Assembly (NCBI GenBank): GCA_037447215.1
Contig: JBBIHB010000002.1
Location: 1 to 64,000 of the forward strand
DNA length: 64,000 bases
Direction of reading: 5' to 3'
Source: UBA1413 sp037447215
GTDB taxonomy: Bacteria > Bacteroidota > Bacteroidia > Bacteroidales > Prolixibacteraceae
Position numbers and translations under genes: made by a program. Below are positions 55,403 to 64,000 of this stretch, in pieces. The stretch's first letter is position 1; each line of letters starts with the position of its first letter. Below the pieces are notes generated by a model. The model saw nothing but the letters and a program-made list of their open reading frames with translations. It was not told the origin of the DNA and did no database searches.

Positions 55403-55870
55403 ATGGCAAAACGGATCATAAACAGCTTTCAGGAATTTGAAGCCCTTTTAGGAAAAGAAATCGGTGTATCAGATTACATCACTATCACCCAGGAGCAGAT
55501 CAATATGTTTGCCGATGCCACCATGGACTATCAGTGGATTCACATCGACCCTGAACGTGCTGCCACAGAATCGCCATTTAAAAAGACAATCGCGCATGGA
55601 TACCTCTCCTTGTCGATGCTCACCTACCTCTGGTTTTCGTTGGTTGAGGTACGCAACGTAAAAATGGTAGTCAACTATGGAATGGAGAAACTCCGTTTTA
55701 ATCAGCCTGTCCTGGTCGATAGCCGCATCCGTGCACGTGTTTCCCTCCAATCGATTGCCAATTTGAGGGGAATTGCCCGTATTCAGGTGAAAATCATCCT
55801 TGAAATCGAAGGGGAGAAAAAACCCGCTTACGATTGCCTGGCCACATTCCTTTATCATTTCGAAAACTGA
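55403..55870 (+). CDS. MaoC-like hotdog-fold hydratase
   Basis: A 155-residue single hotdog-fold protein of the MaoC dehydratase family. The active-site signature is DYQWIHIDPERAA (hydratase 2 motif, Asp and His) followed by TIAHGYLSLSML, with YGMEKLRFNQPVLVDSRIRA later. It should hydrate or dehydrate a 2-enoyl-CoA or enoyl-ACP in the cytoplasm. No fatty-acid genes adjoin, so the substrate is open. It stands alone before an MgtC-like gene. Confidence 0.9.
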   Translation: MAKRIINSFQEFEALLGKEIGVSDYITITQEQINMFADATMDYQWIHIDPERAATESPFKKTIAHGYLSLSMLTYLWFSLVEVRNVKMVVNYGMEKLRFNQPVLVDSRIRARVSLQSIANLRGIARIQVKIILEIEGEKKPAYDCLATFLYHFEN

Positions 55871-55925
55871 TTAAATTCTGACGCGGATAATTTGTAATTT
55901 TAGGCATCAATAAAAATTGATTGCC

Positions 55926-56630
55926 ATGGATTTTCATACATTGATAAACTCTACTGAAATTGGGTTCGGAACTGCCACGTTCCGTTTATTTCTTGCATTC
56001 CTTGCCGGAATGCTCATTGGTATCGAAAGGGAAGCCCATAGCCAACCGGCGGGAATGCGTACACATATCCTGATAACCATTGGGTCTGCATTGGCCATGC
56101 TATTATCTATTTATATTCCTCAAACCTTTATCGGGTTTCAGAATGGCGATTCCGGGCGTATTGCTGCACAGGTGGTATCAGGGATCGGCTTTTTAGGGGC
56201 AGGTGCCATTCTCAGGTTCGGGGTAAATGTGCGTGGTTTGACCACGGCTGCTTCGGTATGGACTATGGCCATGATCGGCCTGACCATCGGGGCAGGTATG
56301 TACATGATAAGCCTGGTTGCACTTATTATTATACTTTTCTCTTTGAGTGTTATGGATACTTTTGAGAAACACCTTTTCAGGAATAGAATTTTCAAACGTA
56401 TCGAAATTACGCTGCGCAAGAAGACCTACACCCTTAAAAACCTTGAAAAAATCCTGAAAAATTACAAAATCAGGATACATTCGGTTGACATATCCAAACA
56501 CACCGGCGACACCAACGACCGGATAGTATTTTATGTATATATCCTCGAAAAAATGGATATGGCTGCCTTTTCCGATACATTGGACAAAACGGATGGGGTA
56601 GTGGGGTTCTCAGTTGAAATGGTCAATTAG
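55926..56630 (+). CDS. MgtC/SapB family membrane protein
   Basis: A protein of about 234 residues: an N-terminal MgtC-type membrane domain with four or five helices (about 15-140) and a C-terminal ACT-like cytoplasmic domain (about 150-232). Family signatures are LAGMLIGIEREAHSQPAGMRTHILI and GFLGAGAILR followed by VRGLTTAASVW. The role may concern magnesium stress or ATP synthase regulation, as in Salmonella MgtC, but is not settled. I chose ATG 55926 over a TTG nine bases earlier. Its end overlaps the convergent phosphatase gene by 8 bases. Confidence 0.9.
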   Translation: MDFHTLINSTEIGFGTATFRLFLAFLAGMLIGIEREAHSQPAGMRTHILITIGSALAMLLSIYIPQTFIGFQNGDSGRIAAQVVSGIGFLGAGAILRFGVNVRGLTTAASVWTMAMIGLTIGAGMYMISLVALIIILFSLSVMDTFEKHLFRNRIFKRIEITLRKKTYTLKNLEKILKNYKIRIHSVDISKHTGDTNDRIVFYVYILEKMDMAAFSDTLDKTDGVVGFSVEMVN

Positions 56631-57099
56631 GCGGTCTTAATTTTTCGAGTAATCCTTCGCTGGCATCCTCAAGCAGGTCGAGTACCAGTTCAAACCCTTC
56701 ATCACCGCCATAATAAGGATCGGGGACAATCTTATAATTATATAGTTTACTGAACTGGGTCATTTTGCTGATTTTGGCCAGGTCACCTTCATTACGGGCC
56801 ATCGAACGGAGGTTCCTGATATTTTCATCGTCCATTGCAATGATATGGTCAAATTGGTCGAAATCGATTGCCGGGTTAAACTGACGGGCAATACCGGTAA
56901 GGTTGTAGCCCCTTTTGCGTGCATGTCGTTTCATTCGGCTGTCAGCGGGTTCGCCCACATGCCAGGGACCTGTTCCTGCTGATTCTATTTCGAATAGTTT
57001 TTCGAGCCCTTTGTTCTTAACTGTTGTTTTAAAAATTTCTTCTGCCGATGGGGAGCGGCATATATTCCCAGAACATACAAATACAATCTTTTTTTTCAT
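56623..57099 (-). CDS. Low-molecular-weight protein tyrosine phosphatase
   Basis: A protein of about 158 residues. The catalytic P-loop VCSGNICRSPSAEE (Cys and Arg of CX5R) is at the N-terminus and the general-acid Asp is in PDPYYGGDEGFE. It dephosphorylates phosphotyrosine proteins; in bacteria these enzymes often act on capsule or exopolysaccharide kinases, but none adjoins. I chose ATG 57099, nine codons inside the longest frame, because a strong promoter (57124-57155) overlaps the longer start and the P-loop normally follows directly after the start Met-Lys-Lys-Lys. Confidence 0.92.
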   Translation of the reverse strand: MKKKIVFVCSGNICRSPSAEEIFKTTVKNKGLEKLFEIESAGTGPWHVGEPADSRMKRHARKRGYNLTGIARQFNPAIDFDQFDHIIAMDDENIRNLRSMARNEGDLAKISKMTQFSKLYNYKIVPDPYYGGDEGFELVLDLLEDASEGLLEKLRPPN

Positions 57100-57123
57100 G
57101 ACCTTTTGAAAATACTTTGGAGG

Positions 57124-57155
57124 CAAAAATAGTGAACGTACCTATGTCATGCAAA
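57124..57155 (-). promoter_or_regulatory. Promoter of the tyrosine phosphatase gene
   Basis: On the minus strand TTTG (57155-57152) is followed after 20 bases by TATTTTTG (57131-57124), a full match to both elements of the Bacteroidota consensus. It starts 25 bases before the ATG at 57099, giving a short leader, and is the best promoter in the window. Confidence 0.65.
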
Positions 57156-57160
57156 TAATT

Positions 57161-58702
57161 TCAGGCATACCATTTTCGTTGCCTATCCGGTAAATTGTTT
57201 AGAATATCAATGGTAATGTTCACATCGTCAACCACCTGGAAATCGAACATGCCCACACATATAAAATCTGCCCCATTCCGGAAAGCCCAACGGAATCCAT
57301 CTTCGGGTGCAATGGCCCCTGCAGCCAGCACTTTAAAGCCCATAACCGGAACGTTTGTGCGGTTCACAAATTCGACTGTACGATCGGGGAACGGACAGAA
57401 GCAATTGTCGTGGAACATATTATGATCAGCATATTTTTTTCCGTCCACTTCAAAAGCAACCCTGTTTTCGCGTGGGTGCGCCGACCAGTAATTGTCGTGG
57501 TGCATGGTTTTCATATAATAATCAGGGATAATGCCGTTTTCTTCACAAACCAAGAGCGCATCGATGGTGTGGGCGCCAAGTCCTGCAACAAATCCCTGGC
57601 TGCGGATCTTATCCAGCATTTTTACAATTACGTCGAGGTTATTGTCCCTCACCAGCCAATCGCACCAATTGCCCTGTACCTGGAGGATGTCCACCCCGTA
57701 ATCTATGGCCTGGTTAATCTGTTCATAAATATCCCCGTTATTCATGTTTGGGGCTACCTGTGAAATAACTTTTATGTTGCTTCCCGTAATTTTTTTGTAT
57801 TTTACCATTACCTGGCAGGTAGGGAACCCTATATTGATGGAGTTTATCCCCGCATTTTCGCAGAGCATGAGGGTTTCATAAATTTTTTTCTCTGTATTGT
57901 AAGCTTTGAATAGAGAAGGGGCATATATCAGGTCGCGGGCGTGTGCCCAACCGCCAATAAGATTACCACCCATGACCAGTCTGCTGATTTCATGGTTCCC
58001 TAATTTTCCTTTTGGAAGCTCTCCTTTCAGTTCGCTCAAAGCAGCCGAACGTAATTGTATGGTTGCCCCTGACATGACATCTATTCCATATTTTCGCTGC
58101 ATATTGAAGGCACCCGCACCAAGTACCCCCAAAACAGGGATGGTAGCCAGGTTTTTTAATGCTTCGCGCCTCGAATTGACCTGGATCGCTTCAGGATTTT
58201 CCATTTTACTTGAAAAATTCTTATTTGAGCGAAGGTGCTTAATAAGTGCATCAATGCCGAATCCCTTTTCGGTGCTGAAAATCAGAAAAAGTAAAGCAAC
58301 AGCTTCAATAAAATTTTTGTCCACAATGTACAACTGCCCTTCGGCCGGCCTGAAAATAGCCGAACCAAACGGTGGATAAGCAAAGTAATAAAGTGTCAAT
58401 AAAACAATTCCTGCTGCAGCTGCATAGCGTATGGCAATTCCGGTAAACAAGGCAAGGCCGATAAGGGTTAAACCATACATATTCAGCAGGTCAACAATTT
58501 TGAGTAATGCCGGCGATGATGCCAGAAAATGATAAAATCCTGAAAAGAAGCCCGATGTGTTGGCCAGATAACCATAAGAAGTCCAGTTGCCAGCCATAAT
58601 TTTCGAAAGGCCTTCAAATAAAAAATGCCAGCCAATGGCAACTCTCAGCAAGGTGATAATCAGTTTCTTCCAGTTGGCTTGATATGCTCTTTCCATTTCC
58701 AT
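57161..58702 (-). CDS. DoxX-like membrane domain fused to a TIM-barrel oxidoreductase-like domain
   Basis: A 513-residue protein. Residues about 12-150 form a DoxX-type domain with four membrane helices (RVAIGWHFLFEGLSKIMAG, later IDLL/TLIGLALFTGIA). A linker then carries a twin-arginine-like signal, NSRREALKNLATIP with a hydrophobic run (about 176-198). From about 230 to 505 a soluble domain resembles an aldo-keto/TIM-barrel protein (SRLVMGGNLIGGWAH, GVDILQVQGNWCDW, VMGFKVLAAGAIAPEDG). The Tat-like motif suggests that the barrel folds in the cytoplasm and is exported while tethered to the membrane domain. The barrel's Cys-rich NCFCPF stretch may bind a cofactor. The reaction is unknown; a link to sulfur or quinone chemistry is only an analogy with DoxX-containing thiosulfate:quinone oxidoreductase. 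Confidence 0.75.
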   Translation of the reverse strand: MEMERAYQANWKKLIITLLRVAIGWHFLFEGLSKIMAGNWTSYGYLANTSGFFSGFYHFLASSPALLKIVDLLNMYGLTLIGLALFTGIAIRYAAAAGIVLLTLYYFAYPPFGSAIFRPAEGQLYIVDKNFIEAVALLFLIFSTEKGFGIDALIKHLRSNKNFSSKMENPEAIQVNSRREALKNLATIPVLGVLGAGAFNMQRKYGIDVMSGATIQLRSAALSELKGELPKGKLGNHEISRLVMGGNLIGGWAHARDLIYAPSLFKAYNTEKKIYETLMLCENAGINSINIGFPTCQVMVKYKKITGSNIKVISQVAPNMNNGDIYEQINQAIDYGVDILQVQGNWCDWLVRDNNLDVIVKMLDKIRSQGFVAGLGAHTIDALLVCEENGIIPDYYMKTMHHDNYWSAHPRENRVAFEVDGKKYADHNMFHDNCFCPFPDRTVEFVNRTNVPVMGFKVLAAGAIAPEDGFRWAFRNGADFICVGMFDFQVVDDVNITIDILNNLPDRQRKWYA

Positions 58703-58780
58703 TTGTTTTATTGTGATACTGTTATCTTGTTATTCTTTATCCTATAATTTATCTCTTTTAGTCTTTCATCTGCTTTATGC

Positions 58781-60787
58781 TCATGAAATCATCCTCAAAA
58801 ACTCCTCTTCCGAAATGATCGGCACCTTCAACTGATTCGCCTTTTCAAGTTTCGATGGCCCCATATTCTCACCTGCCAAAATAAAATGAGTATTTTTCGA
58901 AATAGACGACACATTTTTTCCGCCGTGCATTTCGATTAGTTGTTTCAGTTCATCGCGGCTGTGTTTGACGAAAGTTCCCGAAATTATAAATGTTTGCCCG
59001 TTCAGTTTGTTGCTCTTTTCGGCAGGGACTGATTCATCCACTTCGAACCGTAGTCCATATTTTTTTAGCCTTTCAATAATTTTCAAATGTGCGGGATTAG
59101 CAAAATAGTCAACAACACTGTTGGCAATGCGTTCGCCAATTTCGTTGATACTGGTTAATTCTTCAACCGACATTGACTGAAGTTTTTCAAGGCTCCCTGA
59201 AGCATTCGTCAGTGTTTTTGCTACGGTTTCGCCCACGAATCGAATTCCCAGGGCGAAAAGTACCCTGTTGAATGGGGTGTTTTTGGACGCTCCTATGCTT
59301 TTTAATATTCGTTCGGCCGATTTTTCTCCCATCCGTTCAAGAGGGATTAAATGTTCGGCCTGTAATTCATAAAGATCGGCAACATTATTTACAAGGCCTT
59401 GCTGGTAAAGCAGTTCAACTGTTTCGCTACCGAGGCCGTCGATGTTCATAGCTTTTCGATGGATAAAATGCTCAACCTTACCTTTTATCTGAGGTGGACA
59501 GCCGGTATCGTTCGGACAATAGAACGCTGCTTCACCCTGGTTACGGATCAATGGTGTTCCGCACTCCGGACATTTCAGAATGAACCTTACAGGTTGTGCC
59601 ATAGGATGTCGGTGGGTTCTATCCACACATACAATTTTCGGGATAATTTCACCTCCTTTTTCAACATAAACCTTATCTCCAAAATGTAAATCGAGTGTGG
59701 CAATAATATCGGCATTGTGCAGCGAAGCTCTTTTAACACGGGTCCCCGCCAATTGAACGGGTTCAAGGTTGGCAACAGGTGTAACTGCACCGGTTCGGCC
59801 TACCTGGAATGTAACCGATTCGAGCGTTGTAACGGCTTGTTCGGCTTTGAACTTATAGGCCAGTGCCCAGCGTGGCGATTTGGCAGTGAAACCAAGAATT
59901 TCCTGATGAGCTATTGAATTTACTTTTATAACCACTCCGTCGGTGGCAACCGGAAGGTTGTATCGCTCATTTTCCCAAAAGTGAAGGTATTCGAACACCT
60001 CGTCGATACTAAGGCACAAACGGGTATGCTCCGAAATTTTAAAACCCCACTGGCGGGCTTTAGTAAGGTTTTCGTAATGCGATACCTGAAGCGAAAAATC
60101 GCCCAGCAGTGCATAGAAATAAGCATCGAGCCTGCGTGAGGCCACAAGGGATGAATTTTGTAATTTAAGCGTTCCCGACGCTGCATTTCGGGGATTGGCA
60201 AACTGTGGATCCCCTTTTTCTTCGCGTTGGCGGTTCAGTTCATCAAAAACTTTAAACGGCATTACAATCTCGCCTCTGATCTCAAACTTATCAGGAAAGT
60301 TGCCACCTCTAAGGCGAAGGGGTACCGAGGCGATGGTTTTTACATTGGCGGTAACATCGTCGCCGGTTTCGCCATCGCCACGCGTAACTGCCTGCATCAG
60401 AATTCCGTTTTCGTAAGTCAATGATATGGAAGTTCCATCAAATTTCAATTCACAAACATATTCAAAGCCGGTTTCAAGCTCTTTTTTTATTCTTTGGTCA
60501 AAATCTTTCAGTTCGCCAGGCGAATAGGCATTTGAAAGCGACAGCATGGGATATCGGTGTTTTACCTGACTGAACTCTGTATTCCGGTCGCTGCCAACCC
60601 TTTGTGTAGGTGAGGTGGGGTCGTAAAATTCGGTATTTTCCTGTTCGAGTTGTTCCAGTTCCCTCATTTTCATATCAAATTCAAAGTCAGAAATCTGGGG
60701 TTCCGCTAAAACATAATAAAGGTAATTGTGTTCATCAAGCTCCATTCGTAGAGCCTCAATTTTCCTGAAAATTGAATTTTTGTCCAT
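58781..60787 (-). CDS. ligA: NAD-dependent DNA ligase
   Basis: A 668-residue LigA with the full domain order: Ia NAD-binding helices (1-70), adenylation domain with the catalytic ELKFDGTSISL (Lys115), OB-fold (about 320-400), four-Cys zinc finger (CPECGTPL and FYCPNDTGC, about 410-435), helix-hairpin-helix repeats and a C-terminal BRCT (about 590-668). It seals nicks in replication and repair in the cytoplasm. It lies 12 bases after the end of a secreted-protein gene on the same strand. Confidence 0.97.
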   Translation of the reverse strand: MDKNSIFRKIEALRMELDEHNYLYYVLAEPQISDFEFDMKMRELEQLEQENTEFYDPTSPTQRVGSDRNTEFSQVKHRYPMLSLSNAYSPGELKDFDQRIKKELETGFEYVCELKFDGTSISLTYENGILMQAVTRGDGETGDDVTANVKTIASVPLRLRGGNFPDKFEIRGEIVMPFKVFDELNRQREEKGDPQFANPRNAASGTLKLQNSSLVASRRLDAYFYALLGDFSLQVSHYENLTKARQWGFKISEHTRLCLSIDEVFEYLHFWENERYNLPVATDGVVIKVNSIAHQEILGFTAKSPRWALAYKFKAEQAVTTLESVTFQVGRTGAVTPVANLEPVQLAGTRVKRASLHNADIIATLDLHFGDKVYVEKGGEIIPKIVCVDRTHRHPMAQPVRFILKCPECGTPLIRNQGEAAFYCPNDTGCPPQIKGKVEHFIHRKAMNIDGLGSETVELLYQQGLVNNVADLYELQAEHLIPLERMGEKSAERILKSIGASKNTPFNRVLFALGIRFVGETVAKTLTNASGSLEKLQSMSVEELTSINEIGERIANSVVDYFANPAHLKIIERLKKYGLRFEVDESVPAEKSNKLNGQTFIISGTFVKHSRDELKQLIEMHGGKNVSSISKNTHFILAGENMGPSKLEKANQLKVPIISEEEFLRMIS

Positions 60788-60799
60788 AAATGGAATGGC

Positions 60800-61576
60800 T
60801 TAAAGGGAATCGGAATACTCCAATAATCGGATAATTTCCTCTTCGTTCCTGATATTAATTTTGTTTTCCGAAAGATATCTGTTAATCTCTTTCTCTTTCC
60901 CTGGGAAAAATTTTAAAATTGATTTCGGATTTGATTTTATTTTTTCAGTGGTGTTTCCGGTTTTAATAAAATATTGTTTTTCCCATTCAAAGGAATCGAA
61001 TCGGCGGTCAGGATTGTATGCCCTCTGGTAGTCGGCTGGTTTAAAGTGTTTTTTTAGATGCTGATATAGAATTGTTTTTTCATTGTAAATTACCTTGTAA
61101 AAAGTTCTGTTCCCTTTTTGGTCAGAATCACTGACAAAGAAAGCAAAACCATCGGACTGCATTGGGTCAGAAATCAGAAATGCCGGTATGTATTCAACCG
61201 GAAGTGCTGCCGGACTGCCGTCGGAAAGCCTTACCAATAGTTGACCGTTGACACAATCGTAATTGATTAAGGCCGGCTGAGGTTCGACCACCCCTGAAAC
61301 CATAATTGCCCCTTTCTGCCAATCTTCATAAAGATAGGGGGTGCCCTTTACCCCTTCATAACGGGTATCGAAAGTTTGAATGGTACCATGCCCCAGGGAA
61401 GAATATCGGATCAACGATGCGGCTGAATTTTGCCAGTAAACCGAATTAAGCGATGCTTCAACAGCCTCCTTTTTTTCCAATTCTGATTTCAGCAGGTCGA
61501 ATGGGGTTTTAAGGTTCTGGCCGGTTACACACCAAATAGCAGCTATCCAGATATATACAATTAAAAATGATTTCAT
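60800..61576 (-). CDS. Exported protein of unknown function
   Basis: A 258-residue protein with a signal peptide (about 1-20, ending CVTGQN), predicted periplasmic. The middle is beta-rich (GTPYLYEDWQKGAIMVSGVV, LINYDCVNGQLLVRL) and the C-terminus is helical and Lys/Glu-rich (KSILKFFPGKEKEINRYL). No catalytic motif is visible and I do not recognise a family. It is 12 bases upstream of ligA on the same strand, so the two may be co-transcribed, although their functions look unrelated. Confidence 0.7.
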   Translation of the reverse strand: MKSFLIVYIWIAAIWCVTGQNLKTPFDLLKSELEKKEAVEASLNSVYWQNSAASLIRYSSLGHGTIQTFDTRYEGVKGTPYLYEDWQKGAIMVSGVVEPQPALINYDCVNGQLLVRLSDGSPAALPVEYIPAFLISDPMQSDGFAFFVSDSDQKGNRTFYKVIYNEKTILYQHLKKHFKPADYQRAYNPDRRFDSFEWEKQYFIKTGNTTEKIKSNPKSILKFFPGKEKEINRYLSENKINIRNEEEIIRLLEYSDSL

Positions 61577-61700
61577 ATTCCAGAGTTTTAAGGCTTCTAA
61601 ATTAATTCAAATTTTGAATTTGTGTTAGGGCTTTGTTCATAAAACAATAAACCGTAATGGCTGCTGATTGAAGCCAGAAAATTCAACTAATTTGGGTTAG

Positions 61701-61731
61701 CTTGGTCAATCGGTTTATTTTTATACTTTTA
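61701..61731 (+). promoter_or_regulatory. Weak candidate promoter of the lipid kinase gene
   Basis: CTTG (61701-61704) lies 19 bases before TACTTTTA (61724-61731), one mismatch each from the -33 and -7 consensus. It would overlap an alternative TTG start at 61702, which supports the ATG at 61777. Confidence 0.35.
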
Positions 61732-61776
61732 CAAGCAATTAATAAGCATGGTGTATCAAAATATATTTATAACATA

Positions 61777-62700
61777 ATGGAAGAAAAAAGGTTGGTAATT
61801 GTCAATAAAAATGTTACCTCATTTAATATCAAGAGCAATTCCTGTATTTTTTTTACTTCCGGGTCGGACGAAGCAGCGAGGCACCTGCTTGGTGTTAATC
61901 CAGACATAATTGAATTTGTAGGGGGCGATGGTACTTTTTCAGCTTCACTGAACGATACGTTGAACCAGAATCCCGACTTTCTCAAAGGTAAATTTGTAAA
62001 AATTGTTCCGAAGGGTTCAGGAAATGACCGTTATAAATCATTAATTGAAATCCTCGAAGAAAAATCAAGTGGAAAAGAGCCGGTTAGCAATTTGGGGTTG
62101 CCGGTAAAACAAGTAGTTACAGATGATTTTCTGCTGGTTACCATTAATGGGGATATCAAAAGGTACGTGTTCAATATTGGTGGATTGGGTCTCGATTCGC
62201 AGACACTTATCGAATATGAAGCCATGCGTAAATATATGATACCACCATCGCTCAAATACTTCGGGGCAGCCACATCGGCAATCAATAAGCTTAATGGTTA
62301 CAAAGGCATGGTTAATTATTCGGCCGGCAAATATTTAGCAGAAACGGCCGAGCCCATCATGTTCCTTTTTATGCTTGGTAAGTATTTTGGGGGTGGAATG
62401 CCTATCAACCAACGGCTTATCGAAAATGATGGCAGGTTTGAATCGGTAATTCTAAGTCGTGGCACAAATTTAAAACTTTACCGCTCACTTATTGGTATTT
62501 CCCTTCTGAAACAAGACCAATACACCAATCCAATTGTAAAATATCTTGATCCGGTTGAATCAGCTGAACTGGAAGTGTTGAGCGCCGATAAATTCTATTT
62601 TGAAAGCGATGGCGAAGTCCTTTCTAAAAATAGTAAACCGGTTGAAGTGAGGCACATCAAGGTTGAGGTTGCCGGCAAAATCAATTACCTTCTTGAATAA
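61777..62700 (+). CDS. Diacylglycerol/lipid kinase family protein
   Basis: A protein of about 307 residues of the DAGK/YegS/sphingosine kinase family. The nucleotide-binding FVGGDGTFSASLND (GGDGT core) is near residue 50, with KIVPKGSGNDRYKS after it. The C-terminal beta-sandwich holds RYVFNIGGLGLDSQTLIEYE and FYFESDGEVLSK. It should phosphorylate a lipid headgroup or a related hydroxyl on the inner side of the membrane; the substrate is not identifiable. I chose ATG 61777 because the family begins with a short strand (MEEKRLVIVNK); the longer reading uses a TTG and adds 25 unsupported residues. Confidence 0.85.
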   Translation: MEEKRLVIVNKNVTSFNIKSNSCIFFTSGSDEAARHLLGVNPDIIEFVGGDGTFSASLNDTLNQNPDFLKGKFVKIVPKGSGNDRYKSLIEILEEKSSGKEPVSNLGLPVKQVVTDDFLLVTINGDIKRYVFNIGGLGLDSQTLIEYEAMRKYMIPPSLKYFGAATSAINKLNGYKGMVNYSAGKYLAETAEPIMFLFMLGKYFGGGMPINQRLIENDGRFESVILSRGTNLKLYRSLIGISLLKQDQYTNPIVKYLDPVESAELEVLSADKFYFESDGEVLSKNSKPVEVRHIKVEVAGKINYLLE

Positions 62701-62721
62701 CTTCATGATATTCGGTGAATA

Positions 62722-63034
62722 TTGATACATGGCGGAGTTGTCAGGTGATACAAACGTTTCCTTGCCGATATCAGGTTAGGTGACGGAACTTTTATAACAG
62801 CGCATTGCCCGAACAGCGGCTCAATGATGAGCTGCTTCACAGAAGGTGCCGAAGAATATGTTTCAGTAACAACATACCCATTATGAAAAACCTCTGATTA
62901 TTGATCCTGGTTATGCTTCTGTTCTCGATATTGTAACATTGAATGGTGTTGAATTTTTTGCACTTTGGACGTAGTTAGCAAGGATGGAATTTCACTGAAC
63001 GGGTAGAATTCCGGAAAAATATGGCAAGTATTAA
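62722..63034 (+). pseudogene. sfsA: sfsA pseudogene with large internal deletion
   Basis: Two pieces of an SfsA family protein remain. At 62722-62884 a frame gives IHGGVVR, a stop, then YKRFLADIRLGDGTFITAH and CPNSGSMMSCFTEGA, the usual N-terminus. The stop at 62746-62748 sits where the family has Arg, consistent with CGA becoming TGA. At 62891-63034 another frame gives PLIIDPGYASVLDIV and NGVEFFAL, then, after two small frame changes, DVVSKDGISLNG and RIPEKYGKY with a stop, the usual C-terminus. Roughly 130-150 middle codons are missing. SfsA is a nucleic-acid-binding nuclease-like protein. The remnant lies between the lipid kinase and secA genes. Confidence 0.8.
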
Positions 63035-63060
63035 ATTTAAACTTGAATTTTTTATCCCTT

Positions 63061-63078
63061 TACATTTGACTACATTTG
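63061..63078 (+). promoter_or_regulatory. Two tandem -7 elements upstream of secA
   Basis: TACATTTG occurs twice, at 63061-63068 and 63071-63078; both match TAnnTTTG, 37-54 bases before the secA start. No clear -33 was found. They lie just after the sfsA remnant. Confidence 0.4.
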
Positions 63079-63114
63079 CATCTTAATTTTGTAACAGCAT
63101 AATTCTTTCGATAT

Positions 63115-64000
63115 ATGGCATTCGTAACAAAAATACTCAGCAAGATACTGGGAAACAAATCAACCCGCGATATCAACGAAATCAATCCCATTGTTGATGC
63201 AATAAAAGCCGAATATTCAAGGATAACTTCGTTCAGTAACGACCAACTGCGTGATGAAACCGACCGGCTGAGAAACATTATCAGGGAACGTATAAAATCC
63301 GAAAACGATGAAATTGAACAGCTGAAGTTAAAAGTAGAAGAAGTTGAAATTCAGGAGAGTGAAAAAATATATGAAAGGATTGATAAACTTGAAGAAATTA
63401 TTATTGAAAAGATTGAAACTGTTCTGAAGGAAATACTTCCTACTGCCTTTGCCATTGTAAAAGAAACTGCAAACCGTTTTTTCCTGAACGAGGAAGTGGT
63501 GGTTACAGCCCGCAGCTACGACCGTGACCTGGCAACTACGCGATCAAGTATTGTGATCGACGGGGATAAGGCAATATGGTCGAACCGCTGGATGGCTGGT
63601 GGAAATGAAATTAAGTGGGACATGGTGCATTACGATGTGCAGCTGATTGGCGGTGTTGTTCTTCATCAGGGTAAAATAGCCGAAATGGCTACCGGAGAGG
63701 GAAAAACCCTTGTGGCCACCTTGCCTGTTTTTCTGAACGCACTGGCCGGAAGGGGAGTACATGTGGTTACAGTGAATGATTACCTCTCGAAACGCGACTC
63801 CGAGTGGATGGGGCCAATATATGAATTTCACGGGTTGAAGGTGGATTGTATAGACAAACATCAGCCCAATTCTGAAGCCCGACGAAATGCCTATCATGCC
63901 GATATTACCTATGGTACCAATAATGAATTCGGATTCGACTACCTGCGCGACAATATGGCCATTAATCCAAACGACCTGGTACAGCGCAAACATCATTATG
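63115..64000 (+). CDS. secA: Protein translocase ATPase SecA, N-terminal part
   Basis: 295 codons are present before the window ends. The start MAFVTKILSKILGNKSTRD and the long charged insert (about 60-115, rich in Glu and Lys) are typical of Bacteroidota SecA. The nucleotide-binding core follows: QLIGGVVLHQGKIAEM, Walker A ATGEGKTLVATLP, then VVTVNDYLSKRDSEWMG and TYGTNNEFGFDYLRDNM. SecA drives export of unfolded preproteins through SecYEG using ATP. The full protein is expected to be about 1,100 residues, continuing past 64000. Confidence 0.96.
   Translation, partial: MAFVTKILSKILGNKSTRDINEINPIVDAIKAEYSRITSFSNDQLRDETDRLRNIIRERIKSENDEIEQLKLKVEEVEIQESEKIYERIDKLEEIIIEKIETVLKEILPTAFAIVKETANRFFLNEEVVVTARSYDRDLATTRSSIVIDGDKAIWSNRWMAGGNEIKWDMVHYDVQLIGGVVLHQGKIAEMATGEGKTLVATLPVFLNALAGRGVHVVTVNDYLSKRDSEWMGPIYEFHGLKVDCIDKHQPNSEARRNAYHADITYGTNNEFGFDYLRDNMAINPNDLVQRKHHY

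Overview
The window looks like part of a fermentative, anaerobic member of the Bacteroidota, most likely order Bacteroidales. The evidence is a SusC/SusD pair, a TonB receptor paired with a DUF4249 lipoprotein, a protein with a type IX secretion (T9SS) tail, a tandem-CBM20 amylomaltase, many sensor kinases, A-rich leaders without Shine-Dalgarno sites, and several matches to the Bacteroidota -7 promoter element TAnnTTTG. A run of 114 N at 19910-20023 shows that this is a draft scaffold, so frameshifts close to it could be assembly error.

Layout. 1-202: broken edge of an IS66-type element. 584-6937: amylomaltase, then an [FeFe] hydrogenase operon in which the NuoF-like and catalytic subunits are one polypeptide. 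7322-15779: outer-membrane uptake genes, a phosphatase-like protein that seems to have lost its metal ligands, and a secreted M16 protease. 15780-20661: an NtrC-type regulator and histidine kinase next to a broken cobalamin-binding sensor gene that keeps most of a light-sensor-like motif. 20662-25472: an operon of a T9SS surface protein, a 60-residue peptide, a PqqD/HPr-kinase-like fusion and a PF14907-type nucleotidyltransferase. This resembles part of a ribosomally made peptide (RiPP) locus and is the best candidate here for an undescribed system. About 26200-28110: remains of a PAS histidine kinase.

28671-36821: a membrane protein, a glycosyltransferase, a peptidoglycan recycling and turnover block (MurK-like kinase, MurQ, PBP4-type DacB), then fluoride channel, DUF190 protein and enolase. 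37382-47598: five same-strand genes encoding receiver, GAF, PAS and kinase proteins with no DNA-binding output, probably one phosphorelay. 47928-52980: a SusC/SusD pair with no enzymes beside it.

53082-64000: mixed housekeeping and transport genes (SpmAB-like protein, EamA exporter, MaoC hydratase, MgtC-like protein, tyrosine phosphatase, a DoxX membrane domain fused to a TIM barrel through an internal Tat-like motif, DNA ligase, lipid kinase), then an sfsA pseudogene with a large internal deletion and the start of secA.

All calls come from reading the sequence and from memory of protein families. No database search was run.
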